Source of the DNA: Eleusine coracana subsp. coracana
Taxonomy: Eukaryota > Streptophyta > Magnoliopsida > Poales > Poaceae
Reading direction: 5' to 3'
Length of the DNA: 64,000 nt
Assembly (NCBI GenBank): GCA_032690845.1
Contig: CM064428.1
Coordinates: forward strand, 24,216,001-24,280,000
In this document: in pieces, positions 23,644 to 35,555 of the stretch
How positions within the stretch are numbered: position 1 is the first letter of the stretch
How the letters are laid out: the number at the start of each line of letters is the position of its first letter
Translations under genes and position numbers: made by a program
Notes under the pieces: model-generated
Seen by the model: the letters and a program-made list of their open reading frames with translations, nothing else
Told to the model about the DNA's origin: nothing
Database searches by the model: none

Positions 23644-25418
23644 TTAGACTCGCTACTAGTGAGTTTACAGGTTTTGCTCTCTTTTGGTGGAATGATCTTT
23701 GCAATACTAATGCTGCTATACCTGCCACTTGGCCTGTTTTGAAACAACGCATGAAATCTCATTTTATTCCTCCTTATTACCAACGTGATTTACGTTTGAA
23801 ATTTCAATCTTTAACACAAGGTAGAAAAACAGTAGAGGAATATTATCAGGAATTGCTTATTGGTTTAGCACGAAGTGATATACATGAAGATGATCTTGAA
23901 ACTAGTGCTAGACTTTTTGGTGGTTTGAACCGGGATATCCAGAATATTGTTGACTATAAAGAGTGGAATAGGTTCAGCCAATTGTATCATATTGCTCTTA
24001 AGGCTGAACGAGAAGTACAGAGACGCCTTCCACAACAATCTTGCAGGTCCAACACTGAGCAATATCTCCAGCAATGCACTGGAGTAGAGAACTTGAAGAG
24101 TCATGTGGCTAAGACACCAGCAACAACTTTTCCACTTGCGCCTACTTCTGCAGCGCAATCGTCTAGTGTGCAGCACCAACACCAAAAGAAGGTTACTACT
24201 TCTGGTACTAGGAGTGGCTCCTCCACCACCATTATTTGCCACCGCTGCAAGGGCATGGGACATGTCATGAAGGATTGCCCTAGTCGTCGTGCTTTCATCG
24301 CTACCGCTGATGGGTATGAAAGTTCTAGTGATGTTGAAGATGAATTTGCTCGTATGCCTAACCTTGTTGCAGATTTGACGGAGGAGCAGGAGACTACCGC
24401 CATTGATTCTATTGCTGCCACCGCGGGCTTTCCTAGCCTCATTGTACAGCGTGTGTTGACCACTCGGGTGGGACAAGAGGAAGAACAACAATGCAACAAT
24501 TTATTCTACATGTACCTCATTGTTGCGGACCACCGTGTTCTCACCATCGTTGATACTGGGAGCTGTAACAACTTGGTAAGTTCTGATTTTGTAAGCAAAC
24601 TTGGCTTGACCACGCATGCACTACATCAGCCCTAGCACATCAAATGGTTCAACAATAGTGGTATGACATAGGTAACTCGATCAGCACGCATACACTTTTC
24701 AGTAGGTTCTTATCAAGACTTTGCTGATTTTCATGTTGTACCTATGCAAGTATGTTCGCTTTTATTAGGCCATCCATGGGAATATGATACGGATGCTGCC
24801 CAGCATGGTAGAACAAATACATATACATTCATGCATAAGAACAGAAATATTACTTTGCGTCCGTTATTGCCTGCTGATATTAGAAATCATTTTAAACTGC
24901 TTGCTGAAAATACTGAGAATAAACATGATAACAAACAACTTTCTGATGTTAAACATAAGGCTATTCAGTTAAAGGAAGGTGCTTTTCTTGCTATGACATC
25001 TACTGTTACTGATCTTTGTGATAATCATGATGCACCTTGCTATACTATGCTTTGTCATGATATATCTTCTATTGATGATCATGTATCTTATACTTTGCAT
25101 TCTGCTAGTACTAACCTTTTGCAGGAGATTGATGCTGAGATGGAGTCGAGGGCGACTCTAATTCAAGAAGGGGAGGATGATGAGGACATCACCATGCTGG
25201 ATACGCGCATATCATGGCCGTCCCCAAGTTACAAGTCGTCACCAACTCGGTCGCCGTGTTCGTCTCGGATTCAGCCGACACCCCTTCACGGTTTTGATGA
25301 TATCTCCCACATCCGACGTCCAAACGAGGCGTTCTTTGATGCGTTGGAAAGGGGACGACGACACTGTCATTTTGGTTCTGGTCCTAGCTCTAGAAGGGTC
25401 GTGAGTCATAATATGTGA
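23644..25418 (+). pseudogene. Gag-protease with a new C-terminal region (CRM-like), copy I
   Basis: One frame runs from the truncated start (ATSEFTGFALFWWNDL) to TGA at 25416-25418, with only two internal stops, TAG 24633-24635 and TAG near 24669. Gag core: YYQELLIGLAR near 23850 and RLFGGLNRDIQNIVDYKEW near 23910. Knuckle CHRCKGMGHVMKDC is at 24237-24278. Protease DTGSCNNLV has Asp at 24552. The C-terminal 200 residues, with LLQEIDAEMESRATLIQEGEDDED near the PPT, replace pol. In copy II both stop positions are sense codons, so the frame was open before duplication. Gag and protease roles are known; the tail is unrecognised. Confidence 0.8.
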
Positions 25419-25939
25419 CCATGACAAGGTGCTATGCCACCTATTTTGGGCCAACTTGGCCATGTATCGTGTCGGGCCTTAAGCCCATGTTGTGGCCGCC
25501 CCCCTGGTCGCCCCCAACCCTAGGACGTCTTTGTTTCCTACATAAACTCAGTAGCCGCCGTCTTTTAGTTTCGGGTTTTGTTTAGTTCAGTTTTCCAGAG
25601 AGAAACTTGATCGAATTATTGTAACTGTGGCAACAAGTCCTTTTACAGTAATCCAGGACCCCTGTTCTTGTTCTACACCACTGTGGCGATTAGTCCTTTT
25701 GTGTTCAGAGCTTGAACCTTTTCTTGTGATTCGCTTCATCCATATTTGCAATTTCAGATTGCGTGTTTATCCTCTCTTGCTTGTGTTCTCGATTTCGCTT
25801 GCAGGAACAATCAAGTTGTGCTTGGTGTAACGGTTGCGGGGTTAGATCGTGTCTGATTCAAGCCGGGTCGTCAACACCGAGTTCCCTAAATTCGAGTTTA
25901 TCCCCTTACCTCTTGGAAGATCGGGCCATATCTACATCA
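25178..25939 (+). mobile_element. 3' LTR of the CRM-like element, copy I
   Basis: TGATGAGGAC...CTACATCA, 762 bases, with terminal inverted TGATG/CATCA. It directly follows the PPT and overlaps the last 80 codons of the ORF, as in CRM elements. It is followed immediately by copia gag, whereas copy II (34792-35555, 764 bases) is followed by the S ORF. Confidence 0.85.
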
Positions 25940-26352
25940 AGGGTACCACAAGCCCGCAAATTGCACAAAATTTCCCCAAACCTACGAAAAGTGTCATCTA
26001 GTGACTCGCCCGGTTTTTTAGCAAAGGTTTGGTACTGTCTATTGTAAGAATCCTTATGCATAGACTTGACCTGGTTGGTACTCTTATGGTAAGTGCAGAG
26101 CTTAACCCAAATAGCATGAGCAGTGTCAAGGTGTGCAACCCTATCATGTTCACTCCTACCTAGTGCAAAAAGCAGAATATTGACAGCTTTAGAGTTGTTC
26201 TCATACCTGACTAACTTACCTGCAGAAGCAGTGTTCAGGTCTTGTGGTATAGCATACTCCTGATCAACAATCTCCCAAATTGCATGTCCTTGACTCAGCA
26301 GATACGCCTTGGTCCGTGACTTCCAGTAGGGGAAGTCCTCTCCATCGAACAT
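25940..26352 (-). pseudogene. Ty1/copia Gag, N-terminal part
   Basis: On the minus strand an open frame begins MFDGEDFPYWKSRTKAYL and includes HLDTAHAIWVKL and KPGESLDDTFRRF, typical of the copia Gag (UBN2-type) family. It ends abruptly after RACGTL where the CRM LTR terminus joins at 25939-25940; the last few codons are CRM sequence. About 140 of the usual 200-300 Gag residues remain. Protease, integrase and RT are absent. The PBS and LTR follow on the right, so this is the 5' end of a copia element reading leftward. Confidence 0.85.
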
Positions 26353-26427
26353 CTATAGCTCGACAGCACGCTTCTCCATGTCGCCTTCGGATCACAAAGC
26401 CGGTGAAGGTCAAGTAGTGATCAAACT

Positions 26428-26440
26428 GGCTCTCATACCA
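26428..26440 (-). other. tRNA-iMet primer-binding site of the copia element
   Basis: The minus strand reads TGGTATGAGAGCC one base inside the LTR. This is the initiator-Met PBS with one mismatch (TGGTATCAGAGC is standard). Confidence 0.85.
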
Positions 26441-26441
26441 A

Positions 26442-28223
26442 TTGAAGGACCGAGAAGGCGACCAGAGGGGGGGGGGGGTGAATGGGAGCCAATTAAAATT
26501 CTTCTCAAGAACTTGGCCTATGTCCCAACTACAACCCGAACCAACCTCTAACCTAGTCACCAAGATTACACACACCAACTTGTGATGTGCTAACCCTAGG
26601 AATGACTCAAATCAAAAGGACACATAGCGGAAACACAAGAGAATCAAAAAGGGAATCAAGGAAGATCCAAAAGAGCACAAAACTGAGCCTGACGGAAGTT
26701 CTATGGTGCCCGACGGAAGTTCTGAAGCCTCCGACGGAAGTTTCGGGCGATGGGAGAACTGTCACTCACGGAAGTTCCATGGTTTTTTTTATGGAACTTC
26801 CGTCATGCTCACGGAAGTTCTGTCCTGGCCACGGAAGTTCTATCCTGGGCAAAACAACAGCTCCGTTCGGGAAAGAAAATTACCAAAACCCTATCAAACG
26901 AACTCCAAAAATCATGAAATTTGGACCAGATGATCCTCAATACATCACGACTCTCCTCTAAAGAGATCCACTCCAAAAACACAAGGAATCATCATGAATT
27001 TCAGATCTTGTGCCAAGAACACCAAAAAGGGGAAACTTGAGAAATCCTTCAAATTGAAGGTGCTAGAGCTAATGATTCGGTCAAGGATCCATAGAGGATT
27101 GTTCTAGCTCATCCTAGCAACAAGTTTCTCAAGAAATCCGAACCAAAAACTCATCCAAAAGTGAGATAAAAAATCACCACAAAAATAGCTCTGAAAATAA
27201 GAAAAAGGGAATTTCGGGATTCAAGTGAAGAGGGAAATCTTGAGCAGAAAATACTTCTCATATCATAGAAAGGTTCTTACAAGATCCATAGGTACAAGGC
27301 TAGGAAGCCACCCTCTTCCTCCCACTCTTTTGGAAGAGCAAGAGATGTCTCTCACACACCCTTTCCTCTCCTCTAAAACATGAAGTCCTCTCCTAGCACT
27401 TTGAATAGAGTCCTAACACAAGGCTAATGGGAAGAGAGGCACCTATCCCACTAGCCAACCTCTCCTTATATAGTCCTAGGGTCTATTGTCCACATGACGA
27501 CTCTACCTTTGACCTACGTAACACACTCACCTATCACCGAGGGCATAACCGTCCATCTTTCACCTCATCGCCCGAATGCCAGCGGACGCTTCATGTCTTT
27601 GCTTCATCTGGAAGCAAGATCCATGATGGTGCCACGTGCGCCACCAACGACCGCCACCGGTTTTGAGGCCCAAACCGGGAAACCGCCTTGCACGCTCCTC
27701 AAAGCGCAACTTCTCAATGTTGATGCGTGTCACCTTGTCCCGCGATCCTGACCACCGGCAAGTCTCTCCCAGTCCCTGTCCTTCAGGCCCCCTTGTCACT
27801 TGCACCGGCATCCCGTTCGCCTTGACTTGGTCAACACGCCGTCTTCATCACCACCACGGTTTTGAGGCTCAACCGCAAAATCGTCCGTGCTTCTTGCCTC
27901 TCCACGTGTACGGTGTGGATCACCCTTGACTTCACCCGGCATCCTGATCGTCTGGCCCCAAGTCCCCTACTTGTGCCTGATCCTCTCGCTGTTGACCGCC
28001 AAGTCGACTCCAGTGACCTATACACCATGAGACAAGCAAACAAATTTCCCATCTCCTGCAACATCACCAATATCTCCACCAACTCCAGCTAGTCATAACC
28101 ATGATATGCAAACCCATGCAATCCCTGGATTCCCGCATTTCAACTCAAACACCAAATCCGCTCAAGTCAATTGCTTATCATAAATATAGCAAACCATGGC
28201 ACCTATACACATGGTTTCTCACA
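26442..28223 (-). mobile_element. 5' LTR of the copia element (second copy of the LTR)
   Basis: TTGAAGGACCG...TTTCTCACA, 1782 bases, the same LTR as 17169-18925. It carries the ACGGAAGTTCCGT array (26692-26845) and a G-run at 26467-26478. It joins the A LTR at exactly the same point as copy I (TCGCCTATCC at 28224), proving that both copies derive from one insertion. Confidence 0.9.
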
Positions 28224-31031
28224 TCGCCTATCCTTTTTCTCCCACACGCGCAAACCACCTACGCGCCTCCCTGACCCTTTTTCTTCTTGTTTTCCCCCAT
28301 GGAGTCGACGGCATCCCATTTCTCCTCGGCCGCCGCCCCTATTTCCAGTGAAACCAAGACGCCCCGTCAACGGGCTCCTACCTCTAGTCGTCATCGACGA
28401 ACTCCGACGCGATGCCGATGGTCCCCTCGTCCCCGTGAAGCCGTAGGGGAAGACAGCGATCGATTTCGTGCCCCCTACCCTCTTCGTGACCTCGCTGAAG
28501 ACCACCGCTCTACCGCCTCTCGCCAACGACTACCTCCTAGTGAGAATCCGATTTCGCGAACCCCACCAAACTCTTCGCCTCATCTTACGTGTCAATTATT
28601 TGCGTTCGCGGCGAGTTTTCCTCACGTATGGACGCCGGCGTCGAGCTCTGACCAAGCTATGGCAACCCCCGCGGTGGACTAACTGGCGTCCCACTGGCAC
28701 CCAACATGGCACCCACGTGTAGCCGACGTGGAGCTGAGGTGTCACCTACGTGGCAGCTTAAAACCAGGAAAAAGGCCAGAAAAGAACTAAAACTTCCAAA
28801 AATCATAGCAAATCGAATATGAATACAAAGAAGCCCAAATAAAGTTTGTTAGGTTCGTTTTGAAGTGTTCTAATTTAGTAAAATGTCAAAACAATGTCTC
28901 TGTTAATATATTTTTATTAATTCCTTCAATTGTCCCAACACAAATTAAATCACTAGATATTCTAGGAACCAAATTTAATTCTGATTTTTGGCATGCTTAG
29001 TAAATTCATAATTAGCTACCACCACAATTTTTGGTTTAGTAAAATATGAATTATTTTGGGGTCTGGAAATTATTTAGTGTGTTCATTTAAATTAATTCTA
29101 GTAATTATTTTATAATTAATTGGCCCCTGCCACTTGGCAAAAAAATCACCTACACAAGTCTCTATGCTCAGTAAATTACACAAGTCCAGAAACCTAAATT
29201 TATTTAATTAAATTAAATTAATTGCTCATATCACTATTTTACTTTAATAAATGCTAGTAACTAGAATAATAATATCCAGAGGCTGTAAATTGGTAAAAAT
29301 GCAATTCACCTATGTCTCTGTTCATGATAAATCACTCAAGTCTAGAATCAATTGGTTACTATTTTAATTGCTTGATTGTTCTGAAAAACTATAACAAACC
29401 TAAATAATTGAATAACACACATAAAATGATGAAATTTTAAATTGTTTCTTTGAAGCATATGGCTTCAAAAACATAATAATAAATTATTTGACACCAAAGC
29501 ACGATGTGCTTGCATGTATCATATCATTGCATATAACGGTGTTACGATAATACCGTTAACAGCTTTGTCATCATATAGGTAACGACAACCAGGAGCCCGA
29601 AGAGGATCATCAGAAGGAGACTGAGTCTCAGGAACAAGAGATTGAAGTCGCTAACACTAGTGTCGATCCAGGCAAGCCCCAACTTTCATTCGCCATTTTA
29701 TAAAGTTGCTAGGTATCAATATTACTAGTGTCTATGATTATTATTGTATTAGGTCATAGGAGTTGATTGGAACCCACTTGCATGATACCCAAATGACCTA
29801 TACCCCAGTCATTAGAACTTTGGTAGCATCGGTACTGTGTCGCTTTGCTTAGTAACTACTAGGCGCGATAGATATTATTACTAAGAATGAACTTGACCAT
29901 TGGAACGGGACTTATAAGAGAAGTTTATTTTGATGTCATGACCGCGTAGGGATGATGCATGTGTATGTTTGCAGCAATACATGGGTGTTGACTGTGGTAG
30001 CCCTGCCTTGTCGAACCTAGGACCCATCCGTGGTCGGCCCCTTGGTCAAGTCTTGAACAGTACCGAATCCATGCTAGTCTATGGGCACTAGTAAACTGAC
30101 GTAGCATTGATGCGGCAATGAGGACGGTACCTAGTACAGTGGTCGTTGACCGTTCTGCTGCTCAAGTGAGCGGTTCATACCGCATAGTACTATTGGCAGG
30201 ACGGCATGCCCACTCGTTGAGGCTGGACCCGGACCGAGTTGTTTTTCGTCCTTGCGAAAGGTTGCCATATACGACCTTATTTGGTGCATATGTGTCGTGT
30301 ATCTCGGGTTATCCTAGTTGGTGTAAATCAATTGCAATTGTTGTCCCTCGCAGTAATGAATACCACTTGGTCACTGAGTCATCACGTAGCTGCACATGGT
30401 ACTTGGGAATTGATTATGATGCTTAGCATTGATGCTACTATTATTGCTCTTATGTTGTACTTACCTTATGTATTGCTTTATTATCTTATTGTTGCAACTA
30501 AAGTTACATTCTGCTCTAGCCAGTTAATTTGAGAAGTAAAACTTGATAGAACTAATAGGTTGCTTAGTGCGAGTCTTTTTCAAACAAGCCACCTATTAGA
30601 GCCATTGCAAGCCTAGATGTCCAACGGGTAAGTCTTGCTGAGTAATTAGTACTCAAGCTTTGTGCCACTGTTGTTTTTAGGTAATGAAGAGGTAGAGTTG
30701 CCTGAGAATGTGCTGCCCTGGGACATCCATGTCCCTGAGGGTTGGACTGCCCACTGGGAGTCCGACTCGCCGCTGTAGTATTGATTTGTGTTGCTAGAGT
30801 GATGGTTCTCCGGGCAGGAATCATTACTATGCTGTATCATCGAGCTCGTAGCTCCTTATCGTTATTTACTTCTGTTGTGTTTTCAAAAACATTATGAACT
30901 TGTAATATTCCGCTGCACTCTGATGACTAAATGATGTAATATTTAACTTAAATTTGAACCAATGTTGTATTATCAAGAGTCTGCGTTATGAGCACCATCG
31001 GGACCTCGATCCTCCGGGAAGGGGCGCCACA
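28224..31031 (+). mobile_element. A-family LTR segment, duplicated copy
   Basis: Same sequence as 18926-21412, ending GGGCGCCACA at 31031. More complete than copy I: it keeps the ~110 bases at 28312-28420 and the ~225 bases around 30490-30710. It contains the 102-codon ORF at 30118-30426. Confidence 0.85.
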
Positions 31032-32363
31032 GACCACTCCCGCCGGAGTGCTAGTCCCTTTCGCCACCAATGTGGAGTTCTCGTCCATGAACCCGCAATC
31101 ACTCCCGGAGTGCAGACATGGTGTGCGTCACCACTGCCACCTAGGCACAAGCTCACCTCCCTCGAGAACCTACCGGACTCTCCGAGCCAACACGGGTTCT
31201 CACTAGCGATGCCCCTTTCATCGGTGGGCTCAAACCGGGTACAAACGTGTGACGGCCTCCACAACCGATCATGATAGGCTCGATCACCGACACCTAACCG
31301 GTCTAGGTCTCATCATAGACCAAGAGTAATAACCTAGATCACACCCTCAAGGACACCCTAGCCTTAGATGTGCATCAATGCTCAAGTTACTCTCACTAGC
31401 ACTCAGTAGATATGCAATATCTCCTAATGCTCTCTTCTTTGCCTCTTGGCTCTCACCAAATGCTCCAAGCAATTGCACTGGCCAAGAGATGTCTCCAAGA
31501 CCCCAGCAACAAAGTTATATTGGCTTCCAATCTCTCACAAGTCGTTGCTCCACGAAATCAGCTTTCCAGGCCTACTGACCGGACTGTCCAGTCACTGCCT
31601 GACCGGACCATCCGGTAACTGCAGATCTTGCTCCGATGGCTCTGCCCACTGCTGATATTTGTACTGACCAGACCGTCTGGTCAGACTTTTTCTCTCCATT
31701 CTAGAAAGCTCCCAATTTGCGTCCTCCCTGTCTTGGCACGTCTTCATACAGACCGGACCGTCCGGTCTGTTGACCGGACCATCCGGTCACTATTGATCCT
31801 TGCACAGACAAATTCCTTACAAACTACTCTCTATCCACTTAGTGACCGTACAGTCTAGTCTCCACTGACCCCATTATTTTGTCACTTCATCGAGAAGCTG
31901 AAACTTCTCAGCCTCGCTTGACTTCGTTTCCCGCCTTCTCTGAACAGCTCCTTGGCTTCTCCACTGTCACCTAGTACATGTGATTTCAGTGAGCATCCAT
32001 GCATATCACCAACTAGACATGACCTAAGAGGCATGACCTACACCACCATGATAGTCCAGTTTTTCCTATGGACTCAAAGTCGTAACAACTAGACAAGTGT
32101 TCCCAACACTTTCTCTATAGCTTGTCCTTAGCTTTGATCCATCTTCATTAACCTTTGGACTTCATCAAGCTCACCAAGCCTCCATGCTTGTGGTCATTGT
32201 CACTCATTGCCGCCATCATCCATATGATTTGTAATAGAGTTTAGAGATGATTTCTGCATACACAACAGTCGTGTACATATTAGCCCACAATTTCATAGTT
32301 GTCATCTATCACCAAAACATTCATACCTTGGGGATCCAATCATCAATGGTCATGAAGCTTACG
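31032..32363 (-). mobile_element. Element S LTR, copy II
   Basis: Duplicate of 21413-22744, starting at the same internal position against the A LTR and ending CTTACG before the PPT (32364-32380). The palindromes of type ACCGGACCGTCCGGT are at 31576-31800, clearest at 31751-31766. Confidence 0.75.
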
Positions 32364-32888
32364 ATCTCCCCTTTTTTGGTGATTGATGACAACCACTACT
32401 TATCATAATCTTTGTCATAAACCAACAGGGCTAAAAGAGCTACACAACAATCGAGAGGAACCACAAAAGCATAAGCAATGAATGAACATGGTCTTACTCA
32501 ATCAGGCATCATCAAGAGCTGAGAGGAATAAGAAAGAAGAGCACACTCCAGATGATATGCATGCATGTCATGTGAAGATATTAATAAAACCATAAAGACA
32601 TGCAATGCATAAGGATTAAGAACAAGCAATCATCATCATGGAATCATACATAGGAACGAGATCAAGATGAGTCAAACACAAGCGAATAAAAACCATCACT
32701 CATCAAAATCCACGGACATCGATAAAACCTATCCAAATGCATCTATCTCCCAAAACCAATGTACACGTATGCTCCCTCTAGATACAAGCTACCCTCGATC
32801 ACATAGGATCACACTCCCACTCCCCCTAGACCTATGAGTACTTCTCCCCCTTTGGCAACAAGCACCAAAAAGTGGAAAAAGCAAACAT

Positions 32889-33240
32889 CTATGCGCTCAT
32901 GGTCGAAGGAGGTGGTGCAGCGATGTCCTCTAAAAGCTCTGCTCTAGGCTGCTCCTGTGCTGGGTCCTGCTACTCTCCCTGAGCCTGTGCCGCCTGAACA
33001 TGCAACTGCTCAAAGAACTCAAGGTCTACAGGGTACTCAGACCGTCTGTCCTAACCTGCTGGTGGGACTGTGGATGTCTCCTCGGTAATAGTCGCCTGAA
33101 GAAGAGCAATGTCATCTGCATCCTCCTGAGTGAAACCTCGGCAGACGAGATCCTCTGCTACCTCAGTTGTGACTAGAGGGTTGTCTATAGCAGAAGAGGG
33201 TGTTGCTGTAGCTGACTCTGGGGCTGTCTGGGAGTCTGCA
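32889..33240 (-). pseudogene. C-terminal part of element S ORF, copy II
   Basis: Same tail as 23270-23625, ending at TAG 32889-32891 on the minus strand. It is separated from its N-terminal part (35556-37172) by the CRM insertion, and in-frame stops are present. Function unrecognised. 32381-32888 is the AT-rich 3' untranslated stretch. Confidence 0.45.
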
Positions 33241-35555
33241 CGTGCTGTAGCATAGAGTTAGACTTGCTACTAGTGAGTTTACAGGTTTTGCTCTCTTTTG
33301 GTGGAATGATCTTTGCAATACTAATGTTGCTATACCTGCCACTTGGCCTGTTTTGAAACAACGCATGAAATCTCGTTTTGTTCCTCCTTATTACCAACGT
33401 GATTTACGTTTGAAATTACAATCTTTAACACAAGGTAGTAAAACAGTAGAGGAATATTATCAGGAATTGCTTATTGGTTTAGCATGTTGTGATATACATG
33501 AAGATGATCTTGAAACTAGTTCTAGATTTTTTGGTGGTTTAAACCGTGATATCCAGAATATTGTTGACTATAAAGAGTGGAATAGGTTCAGCCAATTGTA
33601 TCATATTGCTCTTAAGGCTGAACAAGAAGTACAGGGATGCCTTCCACAACAATCTTGCAGGTCCAACACTGAGCAATATCTCCAGCAACGCACTAGAGTA
33701 GAGAACTTGAAGAGTCATGTTGCTAAGACACCAGCAACAACTTTTCCCCTTACGCCTACTTCTGCAGCGCAATCGTCTAGTGTGCAGCACCAACACCAGA
33801 AGAAGGTTACTACTTCCGGTACTAGGAGTGGCTCCTCCACCACCATTATTTGCCACCGCTGCAAGGGCATGGGACATGTCATGAAGGATTGCCCTAGTCA
33901 TCGTGCTTTCATCGCTACCGCTGATGGGTATGAAAGTTCTAGTGATGTTGAAGATGAATTTGCTCGTATGCCTAACCTTGTTGCAGATTCGATGGAGGAG
34001 TAGGAGACTACCGCTATTGATTCTATTGCTGCCACCGCGGGCTTTCCTAGCCTCATTGTACAGCGTGTGTTGACCACTCGGGTGGGACAAGAGGAAGAAC
34101 AACAACGCAACAATTTATTCTACATGTACCTCATTGTTGCGGACCACCGTGTTCTCACCATCATTGATACTGGGAGTTGTAACAACTTGGTAAGTTCTGA
34201 TTTGGTAAGCAAACTTGGCTTAACCACGCATGCACTACATCAGCCCTATCACATCAAATGGTTCAACAATAGTGGTACGACACAGGTAACTTGATCAACA
34301 CGCATACACTTTTCAGTAGGTTCTTATCAAGACTCTGCTGATTTTCATGTTGTACCTATGCAAGCATGTTCGCTTTTATTAGGCCGTCCATGGGAATATG
34401 ATACGGATGCTGCCCACCATGGTAGAACTAATACATATACATTCGTGCATAAGGAGAGGAATATTACTTTGCGTCCGTTATTGCCTGCTGATATTAGAAA
34501 TTATTTTAAATTGCTTGCTGAAAATACTTACAATAAACATGATAACAAACAACTTTCTGATGTTAAACATAAGGCTATTCAGTTAATGGGAGGTGCTTTT
34601 CTTGCTATGACATCTACTGTTACTGATCTTTGTGATAATCATGATGCACCTTGCTATACTATGCTTTGTCATGATATATCTTCTATTGATGATCATGTAT
34701 CTTATACTTTGCATTCTGCTAGTACTAACCTTTTGCAGGAGATTGATGCTAAGATGGAGTCAAGGGCGACTCCAATTCAAGAAGGGGAGGATGATGAGGA
34801 CATCACCATGCTGGATACGCGCATATCATGGCCATCCCCAAGTTACAAGTCGTCACCAACTCGGTTGCCGCTTTCGTCTCGGATTCAGCCGACACCCTTT
34901 CACGGTTTTGATGATATCTCCCACATTCGACATCCAAACGAGGCGTTCTTTGATGCGTTGGAAAGGGGACGACGACGCCGTCGTTTTGGTTCTGGTCCTA
35001 GATCCAGAAGGGTCGTGAGTTATAATATGTGACCATGACAAGGTGTTGTGCCACCTATTTTGGGCCAACTTGGCCATGTATAGTGTCGAGCGTTAAGCCC
35101 ATGTTTTGGGCGCCCCCCCTGGTCGCCCCCAACCCTAGGACGTCTTTGTTTCCTACATAAACTCAGTAGCCGCCGTCTTTTAGTTTTGGGTTTTGTTTAG
35201 TTCAGTTTTCCAGAGAGAAACTTGATCGAATTATTATAACTGTGGCGACAAGTCCTTTTACAGTAATCCAGGGCCCCTGTTCTTGTTCTATACCACTGTG
35301 GCGATTAGTCCTTTTGTGATCAGAGCTTGAACCTTTTTCTTGTGATTCACTTCATCCATATTTGCAATTTCAGATTGCGTGTTTATCCTCTCTTGCTTGT
35401 GTTCTGGATTTCGCTTGCAGGAACAATCAAGTTGTGCTTGGTGTAACGGTTGCGGGGTTGGATCGTGTCTGATTCACGCCGGGTCATCGACGTCGAGTTC
35501 CCCAAATTCGAGTTTATCCCCTTACCTCTCGGATGATCGGGCCATATCTACATCA
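33241..35555 (+). mobile_element. CRM-like pol-less element, copy II
   Basis: Duplicate of 23641-25939, with the same truncated start within Gag. The 3' LTR is 34792-35555 after PPT AAGAAGGGGAGGA. The right flank from 35556 is the interrupted S ORF, so this copy marks the original insertion site. I cannot see a target duplication because the element's left end is lost. Confidence 0.75.
33254..35032 (+). pseudogene. Gag-protease with new C-terminal region (CRM-like), copy II
   Basis: Same single frame as copy I. Here the stops are TAG 34001-34003 and TGA 34292-34294, where copy I has CAG and CGA. Conversely, copy I's two stops are TAT and CAG here. The zinc knuckle (about 33851-33892) and protease DTGSCNNLV (about 34166) are intact. 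The tail is open to TGA 35030-35032. Independent stops in the two copies indicate decay after the duplication. Confidence 0.8.

Larger units (their letters stand above)
17169..25939. repeat. Tandem duplication, copy I
   Basis: Copia LTR, rest of A LTR, S LTR, S ORF tail and CRM-like element, in that order and orientation, repeated at 26442-35555. Sampled stretches look about 95 percent identical by eye, with a few larger indels. Copy I ends exactly at the CRM LTR terminus, then runs into copia gag. Confidence 0.9.
23641..25939 (+). mobile_element. CRM-like (centromeric chromovirus clade) element, pol-less and 5'-truncated, copy I
   Basis: The 5' LTR and Gag N-terminus are missing; the fragment starts inside the Gag core. 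It continues through zinc knuckle and protease, then, with no RT, RNase H or integrase, into a novel tail, a PPT (AAGAAGGGGAGGA, 25167-25177) and a 3' LTR (25178-25939). The Gag, protease and LTR-overlapping ORF end resemble CRM/CRR elements. Deletion of pol with the frame kept suggests a non-autonomous family that needs a partner element. Confidence 0.75.
26442..35555. repeat. Tandem duplication, copy II
   Basis: Second copy of the block at 17169-25939, 9.1 kb against 8.8 kb, the difference being mostly deletions in copy I's A LTR. It continues beyond the CRM LTR into the rest of the S ORF, so copy II keeps the original right flank. Confidence 0.9.
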
